Shown: piece by piece, positions 42,346 to 50,800 of the stretch
Numbering within the stretch: the first letter of the stretch is position 1
Layout of the letters: each line of letters starts with the position of its first letter
Origin: Dietzia sp. NCCP-2495
Lineage (GTDB): Bacteria > Actinomycetota > Actinomycetes > Mycobacteriales > Mycobacteriaceae
Reading direction: 5' to 3'
Assembly: GCF_026011735.1 (NCBI RefSeq)
Contig: NZ_BRVN01000003.1
Location: 1-64,000 of the forward strand
Length of the DNA stretch: 64,000 nt
Notes under the pieces: model-generated
The model's input: only the letters and a program-made list of their open reading frames with translations
Database searches by the model: none
Told to the model about the DNA's origin: nothing
Position numbers and translations under genes: made by a program

Positions 42346-44418
42346 ATGAGTTCGCAGACCTCCGGTACCGCTGAGACCCGGGAGTTCCAGGCGGAGACCC
42401 GACAGCTGCTGGATCTGATGATCCACTCGATCTACTCGAACCCGGACACGTTCCTGCGCGAGGTCATCTCCAACTCCTCCGACGCCCTGGACAAGCTGCG
42501 GCTCGCCGCGCTGCAGGACTCGTCGCTCGGGGTGGACACCTCGGACCTGCACATCCAGCTCGAGGTGGACGAGCAGTCCCGCACGTTGACCATCCGGGAC
42601 AACGGCATCGGAATGTCGCGCGACGAGGTGGTGGACCTCATCGGCACGCTGGCCAAGTCGGGCACCGGTCAGATGCGTGAGGCGCTGGCGGCGGCCAGGG
42701 CCGCGCAGGAGTCGGGCGAGATCTCGGAGCAGGCCACGGCGGATCTCATCGGCCAGTTCGGCATCGGCTTCTACTCCACGTTCATGGTCGCGGACCGGGT
42801 CACGCTGGTCACCCGCAAGGCCGGGGAGAAGACCGGCACGCGCTGGTCGTCGACGGGCGAGGGGACGTACGAGATCGACGAGGCCGCGGACGCCGGTCAG
42901 GGCACCTCTGTGATCCTGCAGCTCAAGCCGGCCGGCGGGGACGCGGCGCTGCCGGACTACGCGGAAGAGAGCACGCTGCGCCGGGTCGTGCGCACGTACT
43001 CGGATTTCATCGCCTGGCCCATCCGCATGGAGGTCGAGCGCCCGGCGCCGGAGCCGGAGGGGGACGACGACGAGGGCAACGACGCGTCCGCGGAGAACAC
43101 CGTCAGCGAGACGGTCACACTGAACTCGCAGAAGGCGCTGTGGACGCGGCCCCGTTCGGAGGTCACGGACGAGGAGTACTCGGAGTTCTACCGTCACGTC
43201 TCGCACGCGTGGGACGAGCCGCTGGAGACCATCACCCTCAAGGCCGAGGGCACTTTCGAGTACCAGGCACTGCTCTTCCTGCCGACGCAGGCGCCGTTCG
43301 ACATGTTCTCGCAGGACGCCCGCCGCGGGGTCCAGCTCTACGTCCGTCGCGTGTTCATCATGGACGACTGTGAGGAGCTGGTCCCGCCGTTCCTGCGCTT
43401 CGTCCGCGGCATCGTCGACGCCCAGGACCTCTCGCTCAACGTCTCCCGCGAGATCCTCCAGCAGGACCGTCAGATCCGCGCCATCCGCAAGCGCGTCGTC
43501 AAGCGTGTCCTGCAGACGATCGAGCAGATCAAGAATGATCGTCCGGAGGAGTTCCGCAGCTTCTGGGCCACCTTCGGCGCGGTGCTCAAGGAAGGCCTCA
43601 TCGCGGACGTGGAGTACCGCGACCAACTGCTTGCGGTGAGCACCTTCGCCTCCACCCGCCCCGGTTCTGACACTGCTGCTGTCGACGCCACCGCCGCGGC
43701 GGGTTCCACCGATGCCGCGGACGCGGAGTCGACCGAATCCGCCGAGACCGACTCCACCGAGACCGGGTCCGGCACCACGATCGCCGAGTACATCGAGCGC
43801 ATGGTCACCGGTCAGGAGGAGATCTACTACCTCACCGGAACCTCGCGTGCGGCGGTGGAGAACTCCCCGCACCTCGAGGCGTTCCGTGCGCGCGGCGTCG
43901 AGGTGCTGGTGCTCACCGATCCGGTCGACGAGGTCTGGGTGGACGCGGTCGGCGAGGTCAACGGTAAGCGGCTGCGGTCCGTGGCCAAGGGCGACGTGGA
44001 CCTGTCCGGCATCGGCTCCGAGGCGGATGCCGCGAAATCCGAGCAGGACACCGCAGGGTTCGACGACCTGCTCACCTGGCTCGGCGAGGAGCTGGAGGAC
44101 GAGGTCAAGCAGGTCCGTCTGTCGCACCGTCTCACCGAGTCGGCGGCCTGCATGGTCGGCGACGAGTTCGACATGACCCCGCAGCTCGAGGCCATGTACC
44201 GGGCCTCGGGCATGGAGCTGCCCACCAGCAAGCGGATCCTCGAGCTCAACCCGGGGCACCCGCTGGTCGAGCGGCTGCGTGCGCAGCACGCCGAGGACCC
44301 GGCCGCGGCCGAGCTCAAGGACACCGCCCGCCTCATCGCCGGCGCCGCGGTCCTGGCCGAGGGTGGCAAGCTCACCGACCCGGCCGCGTTCGCCAAGCTG
44401 CTCGTCAACCGCATCTGA
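42346..44418 (+). CDS. htpG: Hsp90-family chaperone HtpG
   Basis: A 690-residue Hsp90 chaperone, longer than the usual ~630. N-domain motifs are FQAETRQLLDLMIHSIYSNPDTFLREVISNSSDALDKLR (in part), DNGIGMSRDEV and GQFGIGFYSTFMVAD; the middle domain has LYVRRVFIMDDCEELVPPFLRFVRGIVDAQDLSLNVSRE (in part); the C-terminal dimerisation domain ends in INRI-like LLVNRI. An Ala/Ser/Thr/Glu/Asp-rich insert of about 45 residues (roughly 437-481) splits the middle/C-terminal junction before YIERMVTGQEEIYYLTG. The ATG at 42346 has GAGAAAGGA upstream. Confidence 0.94.
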   Translation: MSSQTSGTAETREFQAETRQLLDLMIHSIYSNPDTFLREVISNSSDALDKLRLAALQDSSLGVDTSDLHIQLEVDEQSRTLTIRDNGIGMSRDEVVDLIGTLAKSGTGQMREALAAARAAQESGEISEQATADLIGQFGIGFYSTFMVADRVTLVTRKAGEKTGTRWSSTGEGTYEIDEAADAGQGTSVILQLKPAGGDAALPDYAEESTLRRVVRTYSDFIAWPIRMEVERPAPEPEGDDDEGNDASAENTVSETVTLNSQKALWTRPRSEVTDEEYSEFYRHVSHAWDEPLETITLKAEGTFEYQALLFLPTQAPFDMFSQDARRGVQLYVRRVFIMDDCEELVPPFLRFVRGIVDAQDLSLNVSREILQQDRQIRAIRKRVVKRVLQTIEQIKNDRPEEFRSFWATFGAVLKEGLIADVEYRDQLLAVSTFASTRPGSDTAAVDATAAAGSTDAADAESTESAETDSTETGSGTTIAEYIERMVTGQEEIYYLTGTSRAAVENSPHLEAFRARGVEVLVLTDPVDEVWVDAVGEVNGKRLRSVAKGDVDLSGIGSEADAAKSEQDTAGFDDLLTWLGEELEDEVKQVRLSHRLTESAACMVGDEFDMTPQLEAMYRASGMELPTSKRILELNPGHPLVERLRAQHAEDPAAAELKDTARLIAGAAVLAEGGKLTDPAAFAKLLVNRI

Positions 44419-44425
44419 TCGCGGT

Positions 44426-44457
44426 CGCCGCCCCGGACCAGGCCGTCCGGGGCGGCG
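44426..44457. terminator. Hairpin terminator between htpG and the macro-domain gene
   Basis: A 13-bp perfect stem (44426-44438 with 44445-44457), entirely GC-rich apart from one A-T pair, with a 6-nt loop. It lies 7 nt after the htpG stop and directly before the convergent gene's stop, so it can serve both. Confidence 0.88.
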
Positions 44458-44460
44458 GGA

Positions 44461-44979
44461 TCAGCCGCGCAGGCGCTCGGCCAGGGCGTGGGTCTCGGCG
44501 TCGAAGAGCACGAGCGTCGCCACGGTGACCTCCGACGGCGTCTCGGCGAGAGTGGTCAGAGCGATCCGGATCGCGTCCTCGCGCGGCCAGCCGTAGGCGC
44601 CCGCCGAGATCAGCGGAAACGCCACCGAGCGCGCGCCCAGCTCGTCCGCCACGGCCAGGCTCGAGCGATAACAGTCGGCCAACGACCCGGCCGGACCGTG
44701 GCCGTATACCGGCCCGACGGTGTGGATCACCCACCGCGCCGGCAGATCACCCGCCCCCGTCGCGACCGCCCGCCCCACCGGCAACCCGTCCGGGAACCGG
44801 CCGGCGCGGAGCTCGCGGCACTCCGCCAGGATCGTCGGCCCGCCCGCCCGATGAATCGCCCCGTCCACCCCGCCGCCACCGAGCAGCGAACTCTTGGCGG
44901 CATTGACCACCGCGTCCACGCGCATCTGCGTGATGTCGCCGTGGCCCAGCTCGATCCGGGGCGTCCTCGTCGTCGTCAT
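44461..44979 (-). CDS. Macro-domain O-acetyl-ADP-ribose deacetylase
   Basis: A 172-residue MacroD-type hydrolase acting on O-acetyl-ADP-ribose or ADP-ribosylated targets. GDITQMRVDAVVNAAKSSLLGGGGVDGAIHRAGG (in part) has the catalytic Asn-Asn-type loop and glycine-rich ribose loop. VIHTVGPVYG, ADCYRSSLAVADELGARSVAFPLISAGAYGWP (in part) complete the ADP-ribose pocket. Its start overlaps the end of the upstream PAP2 gene by 4 nt. Confidence 0.92.
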   Translation of the reverse strand: MTTTRTPRIELGHGDITQMRVDAVVNAAKSSLLGGGGVDGAIHRAGGPTILAECRELRAGRFPDGLPVGRAVATGAGDLPARWVIHTVGPVYGHGPAGSLADCYRSSLAVADELGARSVAFPLISAGAYGWPREDAIRIALTTLAETPSEVTVATLVLFDAETHALAERLRG

Positions 44980-45821
44980 GACTCCCGGGTCTCCTCACCC
45001 ACCGGAACCACGTGCGAGCGGCGCCGGATCATCGGGCGCGGTGACCGGTCCAGCCGGTCCATCAACCACATGATCGAGGCCACCTCGCCCACCCACGCCA
45101 GGCTCACACACCACCCGGCCAGGACATCGGACGGGAAGTGCACGCCCAGGTACATGCGCGTCACGCCGATCGACGGCACGTACACCGCCGACGCCGCGAT
45201 CACCCGACCCCGCCACGGAGTCGGCCACGCCAACACGCACGCGCAGCCCGCCAACGCGGCACTGGCCATGGCGTGACCGCTCGGGAACGAATAGCTCTTC
45301 TCGTTGACGATGTGCGTGAAAAACGTCGGCCGCGCCCGCCGGTACATGATCTTGAGGACGGAGTTGATGATCGTCGAGCCGACCAGCGACACCGTCAGCA
45401 GCGCGGCCGGGCGACGACTCCTCCGCACCGTCGCCAGATACCCCGCCGCGGTGAGCGCGACCAACGGCACCGCCGTGACACCGCCGAGCTCGGTGACCGC
45501 GCGCATGATCGTCGTGTTCCGCGGCGAGTGGTGCCGCTGCAGCCACAGCATGACCGGCTTGTCGAACGGGAGCTTTGCGCCGCTTCGGACCCGCTCGGCC
45601 ATCTCCACGAAGCCGATCACCGGCATCGCGAAGCCGACGAACGCGGCACCGAAGATAGCCCACGTCCCGCGGGGCAGCGGCATCTCGCGGCGGTCGACAA
45701 TGCTGCCGACCACGCCGGGACCCGGCGCGAGCTGTCGCGCCAGATCCGCCGCGGTGGACGTCACAGAGGACACCGGCAACCGCGGAAGCCGGGTGCGAGG
45801 GCGGGTCGACGTACGCGCCAT
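44976..45821 (-). CDS. PAP2-superfamily membrane phosphatase
   Basis: A 281-residue integral membrane lipid phosphatase of the PAP2/undecaprenyl-diphosphatase type. The tripartite active site is seen: K-IMYRRARP, SYSFPSGHAMASA and RMYLGVHFPSDVLAG, interspersed with about six helices. The likely substrate is phosphatidate or a polyprenyl diphosphate. It is first in a two-gene unit with the macro-domain gene (ATGA-type overlap at 44976-44979). Confidence 0.9.
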   Translation of the reverse strand: MARTSTRPRTRLPRLPVSSVTSTAADLARQLAPGPGVVGSIVDRREMPLPRGTWAIFGAAFVGFAMPVIGFVEMAERVRSGAKLPFDKPVMLWLQRHHSPRNTTIMRAVTELGGVTAVPLVALTAAGYLATVRRSRRPAALLTVSLVGSTIINSVLKIMYRRARPTFFTHIVNEKSYSFPSGHAMASAALAGCACVLAWPTPWRGRVIAASAVYVPSIGVTRMYLGVHFPSDVLAGWCVSLAWVGEVASIMWLMDRLDRSPRPMIRRRSHVVPVGEETRES

Positions 45822-45969
45822 GCCCCCACCCTAGAGAGCACGGCGCGCCCGCGTATGCGGTCCGGGGAGGATCGCCGGAAGGATCGTCGGTGGAGCCCGC
45901 GAGATTCCCGGCGAGACCGACTCGGGCCGGTTTACTGTGGGCGTGTCTATTCTGAGAGGCGGAGGTCGC

Positions 45970-47433
45970 ATGAGTCGAACGCGTGTGGAAGAGGACCTGC
46001 TCGGAACCCGGGAGGTACCGGCCGACGCCTACTACGGGGTGCATACGGTGCGCGCCGTGGAGAACTTTCCGATCGACTCCACGACGATCAGCGACATCCC
46101 CGATTTCGTCCGCGGTATGGTCATGGTCAAGAAGGCCGCCGCGCTGGCCAACCTCGACATGGGCGTCCTCGACAAGAAGGTCGCCGATGCGATCGTCGGG
46201 GCGTGTGACGAGATCCTCGACGACGGCCGCTGCATGGACCAGTTCCCCTCCTGCGTGTACCAGGGCGGCGCCGGCACCTCGGTGAACATGAACACCAACG
46301 AGGTCGTCGCGAACCTGGCACTGGAACGGCTCGGCCACCCCAAGGGCTCCTACGACATCGTCAGCCCGAACGACGACGTCAACCGCTCGCAGTCCACCAA
46401 TGACGCGTACCCGACCGGTTTCCGCATCGCGCTCTGGCACGCGCTGGAGCGCCTCGAACCCGCGATCGTCGCACTGCGCGAGGCCTTCTACGACAAGTCG
46501 GAGGAGTTCCGCGAGGTCCTCAAGATGGGCCGCACCCAGCTCCAGGACGCCGTCCCCATGTCGATGGGCCAGGAGTTCGGCGGCTTCGCCGTGACCCTCG
46601 ACGAGGAACTGCACGTGCTCGGCGCCGCAGCACGGATGCTACTGGACGTGAACCTCGGAGCCACCGCGATCGGCACCGGCGTCAACACCCCGCCCGACTA
46701 CCGGCGCTCGGTGATCAGCCACCTGCGGGACGTCACCGGCCTGCCCGTCACCGGGGCGATGAACCTCATCGAGGCCACCAGTGACACCGGCGACTACGTG
46801 AATGTCCACGCGGCGCTCAAGCGGACCGCGGCCAAACTGTCGAAGATCTGCAACGACCTGCGACTGCTGTCCTCGGGCCCGCGCGCCGGACTCAACGAGA
46901 TCAACCTGCCCGAACTGCAGGCCGGCTCGTCGATCATGCCCGCCAAGGTCAACCCGGTGGTACCCGAGGTCGTCAACCAGGTCTGCTTCAAGGTGATCGG
47001 CAACGACGTCACCGTCACCATGGCAGCCGAGGCCGGCCAGCTCCAGCTCAACGTGATGGAGCCCGTGATCGCGCAGGCCATGTTCGAGTCGATCTCGCTG
47101 CTCACCAAGGCGATGGAGACGCTCACCGAGAAATGCGTCCGCGGGATCACCGCCAACGTCGAGATCGCGCGCCGCAACGTCATGGACTCGATCGGCATCG
47201 TCACCTACCTCAACCCGGTGATCGGCCACCACAACGGTGACCTCGTGGGCAAGGAGTGCGCGCGGTCGGGCCGGGGCGTCCGCGAGGTCGTGCTGGAGAT
47301 GGGGCTGCTCTCGGAGGAGGAGGTCGACGACATCCTGTCGCCGGCGAACCTCCTGCGGCCCCAGTACAAGGGAAAAGTGGTCGCCCACGGTGGCGCGACG
47401 GGCGAGGAGGAGTCGAAGGGGCCGACCGCCTGA
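45970..47433 (+). CDS. aspA: Aspartate ammonia-lyase
   Basis: Converts L-aspartate to fumarate and ammonia. The 487-residue protein has the superfamily signature [15 protein letters not shown] and aspartase-specific blocks: [27 protein letters not shown] (in part), [74 protein letters not shown] (in part). The ATG at 45970 has GGAGG 5 nt upstream; an in-frame start 33 nt earlier is not needed. The C-terminal ~20 residues are a charged tail. Confidence 0.93.
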   Translation: MSRTRVEEDLLGTREVPADAYYGVHTVRAVENFPIDSTTISDIPDFVRGMVMVKKAAALANLDMGVLDKKVADAIVGACDEILDDGRCMDQFPSCVYQGGAGTSVNMNTNEVVANLALERLGHPKGSYDIVSPNDDVNRSQSTNDAYPTGFRIALWHALERLEPAIVALREAFYDKSEEFREVLKMGRTQLQDAVPMSMGQEFGGFAVTLDEELHVLGAAARMLLDVNLGATAIGTGVNTPPDYRRSVISHLRDVTGLPVTGAMNLIEATSDTGDYVNVHAALKRTAAKLSKICNDLRLLSSGPRAGLNEINLPELQAGSSIMPAKVNPVVPEVVNQVCFKVIGNDVTVTMAAEAGQLQLNVMEPVIAQAMFESISLLTKAMETLTEKCVRGITANVEIARRNVMDSIGIVTYLNPVIGHHNGDLVGKECARSGRGVREVVLEMGLLSEEEVDDILSPANLLRPQYKGKVVAHGGATGEEESKGPTA

Positions 47434-47473
47434 CCAGGGTCGGCACCGCCGTCAGTGAGGGAAAGTACTGAAA

Positions 47474-47489
47474 CTGGTCAACTGACCAG
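47474..47489. promoter_or_regulatory. 16-bp operator palindrome before the ADC-like gene
   Basis: CTGGTCA-AC-TGACCAG is a perfect 7-2-7 inverted repeat ending 13 nt before the start codon, overlapping any promoter there. The half-site TGGTCA resembles FadR/GntR and some TetR operators. A repressor is expected to bind here; its identity is unknown. Confidence 0.7.
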
Positions 47490-47502
47490 CTACGGTCTCC
47501 CC

Positions 47503-48279
47503 ATGACTTCTTCCTCGTCGCAGGTTGTTGCAGGTCGTGAGATCTCGTTCCCCGTTCCCGTCGTGTCCGCCTCGATCTCCGGAGCGGCGTTCCTCGCCAA
47601 GGCCACGGCGGCCCGTCGGCTGATCGCCGGCGGTCGTCAGTCGGCGATCCTCGACGCCGCCGGGGCCGAGCCTGTGGTCCTACCCGGCGGCCGTACGGTG
47701 GCCGTGGTGATCCACGTCCGCTACCACGACGTTCCCGGGAACGTACTGGGCGCCTACCACGAGGTGGGACTGGCGTTCCCGGTCACGGTCCCCGGCGTCG
47801 GGACCCGGGTCCACATCCACGAGCTCCCGGTCGACCAGGACTTCACGCTGGCCGCCGGGAACGAACTGTGGGGCTTCCCCAAGTGGAAGGGCGACATGGT
47901 CGGCGCCGCCGGCGGCGCGCTCGACGACGCCCGCCTCGGCACGGTCGGTTCCGGTGGCGCCGGGGGAGTCGACATCACGCTCGACACCCGCCGGGGGATC
48001 CCGATGCCCGGCACTCGTACCATCGGCATGAACTGCATCCAGGTCCTGAAGGGTGAGCCCGTCCTGGTGGGAGCCCAGGCCAAGGTGTCCGGCGGCCGGT
48101 TCCGGCCGGTCGGCGGCACGAGCATCTCGATCGCCGCGGGCGCCGAGAACGGCGACACGGACGTCGCGCGGTTCGCCTCGGCCGTGCGTGAGCTCGGCCT
48201 GGACAAGGCGCGGTCGCTCGCGACCTTCGCCTATGAGAACTTCACGGCCGAGTTCCCCGCCCCGGCGCCGCTCCGCTGA
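47503..48279 (+). CDS. Acetoacetate decarboxylase-family protein
   Basis: A 258-residue ADC-like protein. The segment AAGNELWGFPKWKGDMVG contains the Schiff-base Lys pair typical of acetoacetate decarboxylase (the KWK region), and YHDVPGNVLGAYHEVGLAFPV and MNCIQVLKGEPV frame the cone-shaped barrel. True substrates of actinobacterial members vary, so decarboxylation of acetoacetate is not assured. The ATG at 47503 lies just after the palindromic operator; a longer frame upstream would read through the operator. Leaderless or near-leaderless start is possible. Confidence 0.75.
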   Translation: MTSSSSQVVAGREISFPVPVVSASISGAAFLAKATAARRLIAGGRQSAILDAAGAEPVVLPGGRTVAVVIHVRYHDVPGNVLGAYHEVGLAFPVTVPGVGTRVHIHELPVDQDFTLAAGNELWGFPKWKGDMVGAAGGALDDARLGTVGSGGAGGVDITLDTRRGIPMPGTRTIGMNCIQVLKGEPVLVGAQAKVSGGRFRPVGGTSISIAAGAENGDTDVARFASAVRELGLDKARSLATFAYENFTAEFPAPAPLR

Positions 48280-48324
48280 GCAGGCTGCACTGAACTGGCT
48301 GCGCTGAACCGGCTCCGCTGAACA
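48269..48324. repeat. Four tandem 14-bp repeats across the ADC stop codon
   Basis: CGCTCCGCTGAGCA, GGCTGCACTGAACT, GGCTGCGCTGAACC and GGCTCCGCTGAACA lie end to end. The first includes the TGA stop of the ADC-like gene, and each further unit repeats a CTGA core. Confidence 0.8.
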
Positions 48325-48335
48325 GCCTTAGCTAA

Positions 48336-50027
48336 TCAGCGCTTGCCGATGAGCGCCACGGCCTCGCGGGCGGCGGGCTCGGCCGCGGCGCGGTCGGCGG
48401 CGACCAGTCCCACGCGGCTGCGCCGGTCGAGTACGTCGTCGACCGTCATCGCGCCCTCGTGTGTCACCGCATACGAGAACTCGGCGCGCGTCACGTCGAG
48501 GCCGTCGGCCACCGGCTCGAGCGGTCGATCCAGCAGGCTCGACGCCACCACCGCGGCCGACTCCAGCCCGAAGCGTTCCACCAGGGACGCCGGAAGCCGG
48601 CCGGCCGAACTCGCCTGCCCTGCGTGACCTTCCTGCGCGGCGGGCCCTGCGTGCCTCGCGCGACCTGCCGGCCCTGCCACGGGGTGCCCCGGGGCGCCGA
48701 CCAACGGAAGCTCCGCGGTCCGGCACGGCCCGCCGGCCAGCCCCGAGCGCTCCACGGCGATGTCGACCGCCTGCTCTGCCATGAGCCGGTATTCGGTCAG
48801 CTTGCCGCCGGTGATGGTGATGAGTCCGTTGTCCGAGGTGATCAGGGCGTGCTCGCGGGACAGGTCGGCCGTCCTGTCGGAGTCGGCCGCAGCTCCCGGG
48901 CTGCCCGCGTCGGTCAGGTCCACCAGCGGGCGCAGCCCGGCAAACGTGCCCAGGACGTCCTCGCGCCCCAGGCGTGTTTCCAGCGCGCGGTTCATGACCT
49001 CCAGCAGGAACTCGATCTCCTCCTCGGTCGACTGCGGCACGTCCGGGACGGGGCCGGGGGCGTCGACGTCGGTCAGCCCGACGTGCAGGCGGCCGAACTG
49101 GGTGGGGATCGCGAAGCAGAACCTGTTGGTCTCGCCTGGGACGGGAACGGTCAGGGCGCCGGTCGGATTGCCCAGCGCCGCGGCGTCGATCACCAGGTGG
49201 GTGCCCCGGGACGGTCGAACCCGGACCTCGGGGGTGGTCTCGCCGGCCCACACCCCGGTCGCGGCGATGACGGCCCTCGCCGAGAGGGTGAACTCGCGAG
49301 TGCCAGCGGTGTCGTCGTCGTCCCGCTCGTCACGGATGGTGACCTGCGTGCCGGTCGCGCCGGTCACCCGCGCCCGGGTGACGATCCGGGCCCCGTGCCC
49401 GGCGGCCGTGCGCGCGACGGCGGTGACCAGGCGCGCGTCGTCGACGAGCGCGCAGTCCCAGTTCACGTGGCCGAACCGCAGCCCGTCGCGGCGGACCCCG
49501 GGCACGAATCCGGCCACGCGGCGGGCGCTGGCGAGGCGTGCGCCGGGCAGGCGGTCGGCCGTCGTTCCGGCAAGGCGCGAGAGCAGTGTGCCGGCCACGA
49601 ACCCGAGGCCGGGCAGAACCGCGCCGAGCGGTGGGGTGTCGCGGTAGACGGGCACGACCTGGGCGAGCGGGCGCACGAGATGGGGCGCGGTCCGCTCGAG
49701 GAGGATGCCGCGTTCGACCGCCGAGCGGCGCGCGATCCCGACGTTGCCGGTGGCGAGATACCGCAGGCCGCCGTGGGCGAGCTTGGATGACCAGCGGCTC
49801 GTGCCGAAGGCCAGGTCGTGCGCCTCCAGTAGGACCACCTCGAGCCCACGCGACGCCGCGTCGAGCGCGATGCCGACGCCGGTGATGCCGCCGCCGATCA
49901 CGACCAGGTCCACGGGGGCATCGGCGCCGCGGGTGCGTAGGTCGGCGAGCTCGCGGGCGCGCCGCGCGGCGGAAAGGGCGGTGTCGGGTGACGGGGGACC
50001 GGGGGCGGTGTCGGGCGATGCGGTCAT
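48336..50027 (-). CDS. glpD: Glycerol-3-phosphate dehydrogenase (FAD)
   Basis: A 563-residue FAD-dependent dehydrogenase oxidising glycerol-3-phosphate to dihydroxyacetone phosphate at the membrane. It has DLVVIGGGITGVGIALDAASRG (Rossmann, in part), SRWSSKLAHGGLRYL, the FTLSARAVIAATGVWAGE stretch, PSRGTHLVID and ITGGKLTEYRLMAEQ. An Ala/Gly/His-rich linker (about residues 450-480) precedes the C-terminal helical domain, longer than usual. The ATG at 50027 overlaps the tetR stop (ATGA), so it is co-transcribed after the regulator. Confidence 0.9.
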   Translation of the reverse strand: MTASPDTAPGPPSPDTALSAARRARELADLRTRGADAPVDLVVIGGGITGVGIALDAASRGLEVVLLEAHDLAFGTSRWSSKLAHGGLRYLATGNVGIARRSAVERGILLERTAPHLVRPLAQVVPVYRDTPPLGAVLPGLGFVAGTLLSRLAGTTADRLPGARLASARRVAGFVPGVRRDGLRFGHVNWDCALVDDARLVTAVARTAAGHGARIVTRARVTGATGTQVTIRDERDDDDTAGTREFTLSARAVIAATGVWAGETTPEVRVRPSRGTHLVIDAAALGNPTGALTVPVPGETNRFCFAIPTQFGRLHVGLTDVDAPGPVPDVPQSTEEEIEFLLEVMNRALETRLGREDVLGTFAGLRPLVDLTDAGSPGAAADSDRTADLSREHALITSDNGLITITGGKLTEYRLMAEQAVDIAVERSGLAGGPCRTAELPLVGAPGHPVAGPAGRARHAGPAAQEGHAGQASSAGRLPASLVERFGLESAAVVASSLLDRPLEPVADGLDVTRAEFSYAVTHEGAMTVDDVLDRRSRVGLVAADRAAAEPAAREAVALIGKR

Positions 50028-50728
50028 GGAAGCAGGTACCCCCTGATGAGTCGGTGGAGTTCGGCCCGCCACGTGTCGGGGTCGAGCGGCGGGTCGGCGA
50101 GCGGCGCGGACAGGACGGTGCCCTGCAGGGCGAGGTACAGCATGGTCGCCGTGGCGGCGGGATCGCGGTCGGTCAGGCGCGGGTCGGCGGAGGCCGCGAT
50201 CATCTCACGCAGCATGTCGACGAGCGCGCGCTGCGACGTACCGAGCCTGCGCAGGAGGTATTCGCCGAGCATCCCGGTCTCGTGGCGCCGCATGGCCTCG
50301 AGCAGCGGATTGGTGCGGACCCGGTCGGCGAGTGTGCACACCAGGTCGACGATCTCGTCGGCGTCGCGCGGGGCGCCGGAATCGAAATGGTGGGAGGCCA
50401 CGAGGTCGGGTTCCGGGGCGTCCGGGTCCGGGACGTCAGGGTCCGCGGTGCCGGTTCCGGCGGGACCGGGGTGGGCAGCTCCCGGGTTGATGCGCGTCAC
50501 GGTCTCGGTGAGCTCGCGGGTGAGGAGGTCGGTGAGGAGCGAGGTGGCGTCGGACCAGTGGCGGTACAGCGTCGTGCGGCCCACGCCGGACCGTCGGGCC
50601 ACCTCGATCATCGTCGTGCGGTCGATGCCCAGTTCGAGGGCGCAGGCGTAGGCGGCCTCGAGCGCGCGGTCGCGTGTGGTGGGCCGGGCCGAGGGGGCGG
50701 GCCGGGCTGACGTGGTGCGGTCGGTCAC
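50024..50728 (-). CDS. TetR-family regulator of the glpD/AGPS block
   Basis: A 234-residue regulator. The N-terminal TetR helix-turn-helix is seen (RDRALEAAYACALELGIDRTTMIEVARRSGVGRTTLYRHW, in part) with a C-terminal ligand domain; a Pro/Asp-rich insert (PDVPDPDAPEPD) lies near residue 100. It starts 73 bp from the divergent AGPS-like gene and an inverted repeat lies between, suggesting autoregulation plus control of both units. The arrangement parallels Rv2250c of M. tuberculosis from memory. Confidence 0.86.
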   Translation of the reverse strand: MTDRTTSARPAPSARPTTRDRALEAAYACALELGIDRTTMIEVARRSGVGRTTLYRHWSDATSLLTDLLTRELTETVTRINPGAAHPGPAGTGTADPDVPDPDAPEPDLVASHHFDSGAPRDADEIVDLVCTLADRVRTNPLLEAMRRHETGMLGEYLLRRLGTSQRALVDMLREMIAASADPRLTDRDPAATATMLYLALQGTVLSAPLADPPLDPDTWRAELHRLIRGYLLP

Positions 50729-50772
50729 CGGTCCTCCTGTCGGGTCGGCGCGGCGAGATCGGGTCTAGAAAC

Positions 50773-50797
50773 GGAACAGATTTCGTATTAGTGTTCC
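50773..50797. promoter_or_regulatory. Inverted repeat in the tetR / AGPS divergent promoter
   Basis: GGAACA (50773-50778) and TGTTCC (50792-50797) form a 6-13-6 inverted repeat with a relatively AT-rich centre containing TATTAG. It ends 3 nt before the AGPS-like start. It is the best operator candidate for the adjacent TetR protein. Confidence 0.55.
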
Positions 50798-50800
50798 AGT

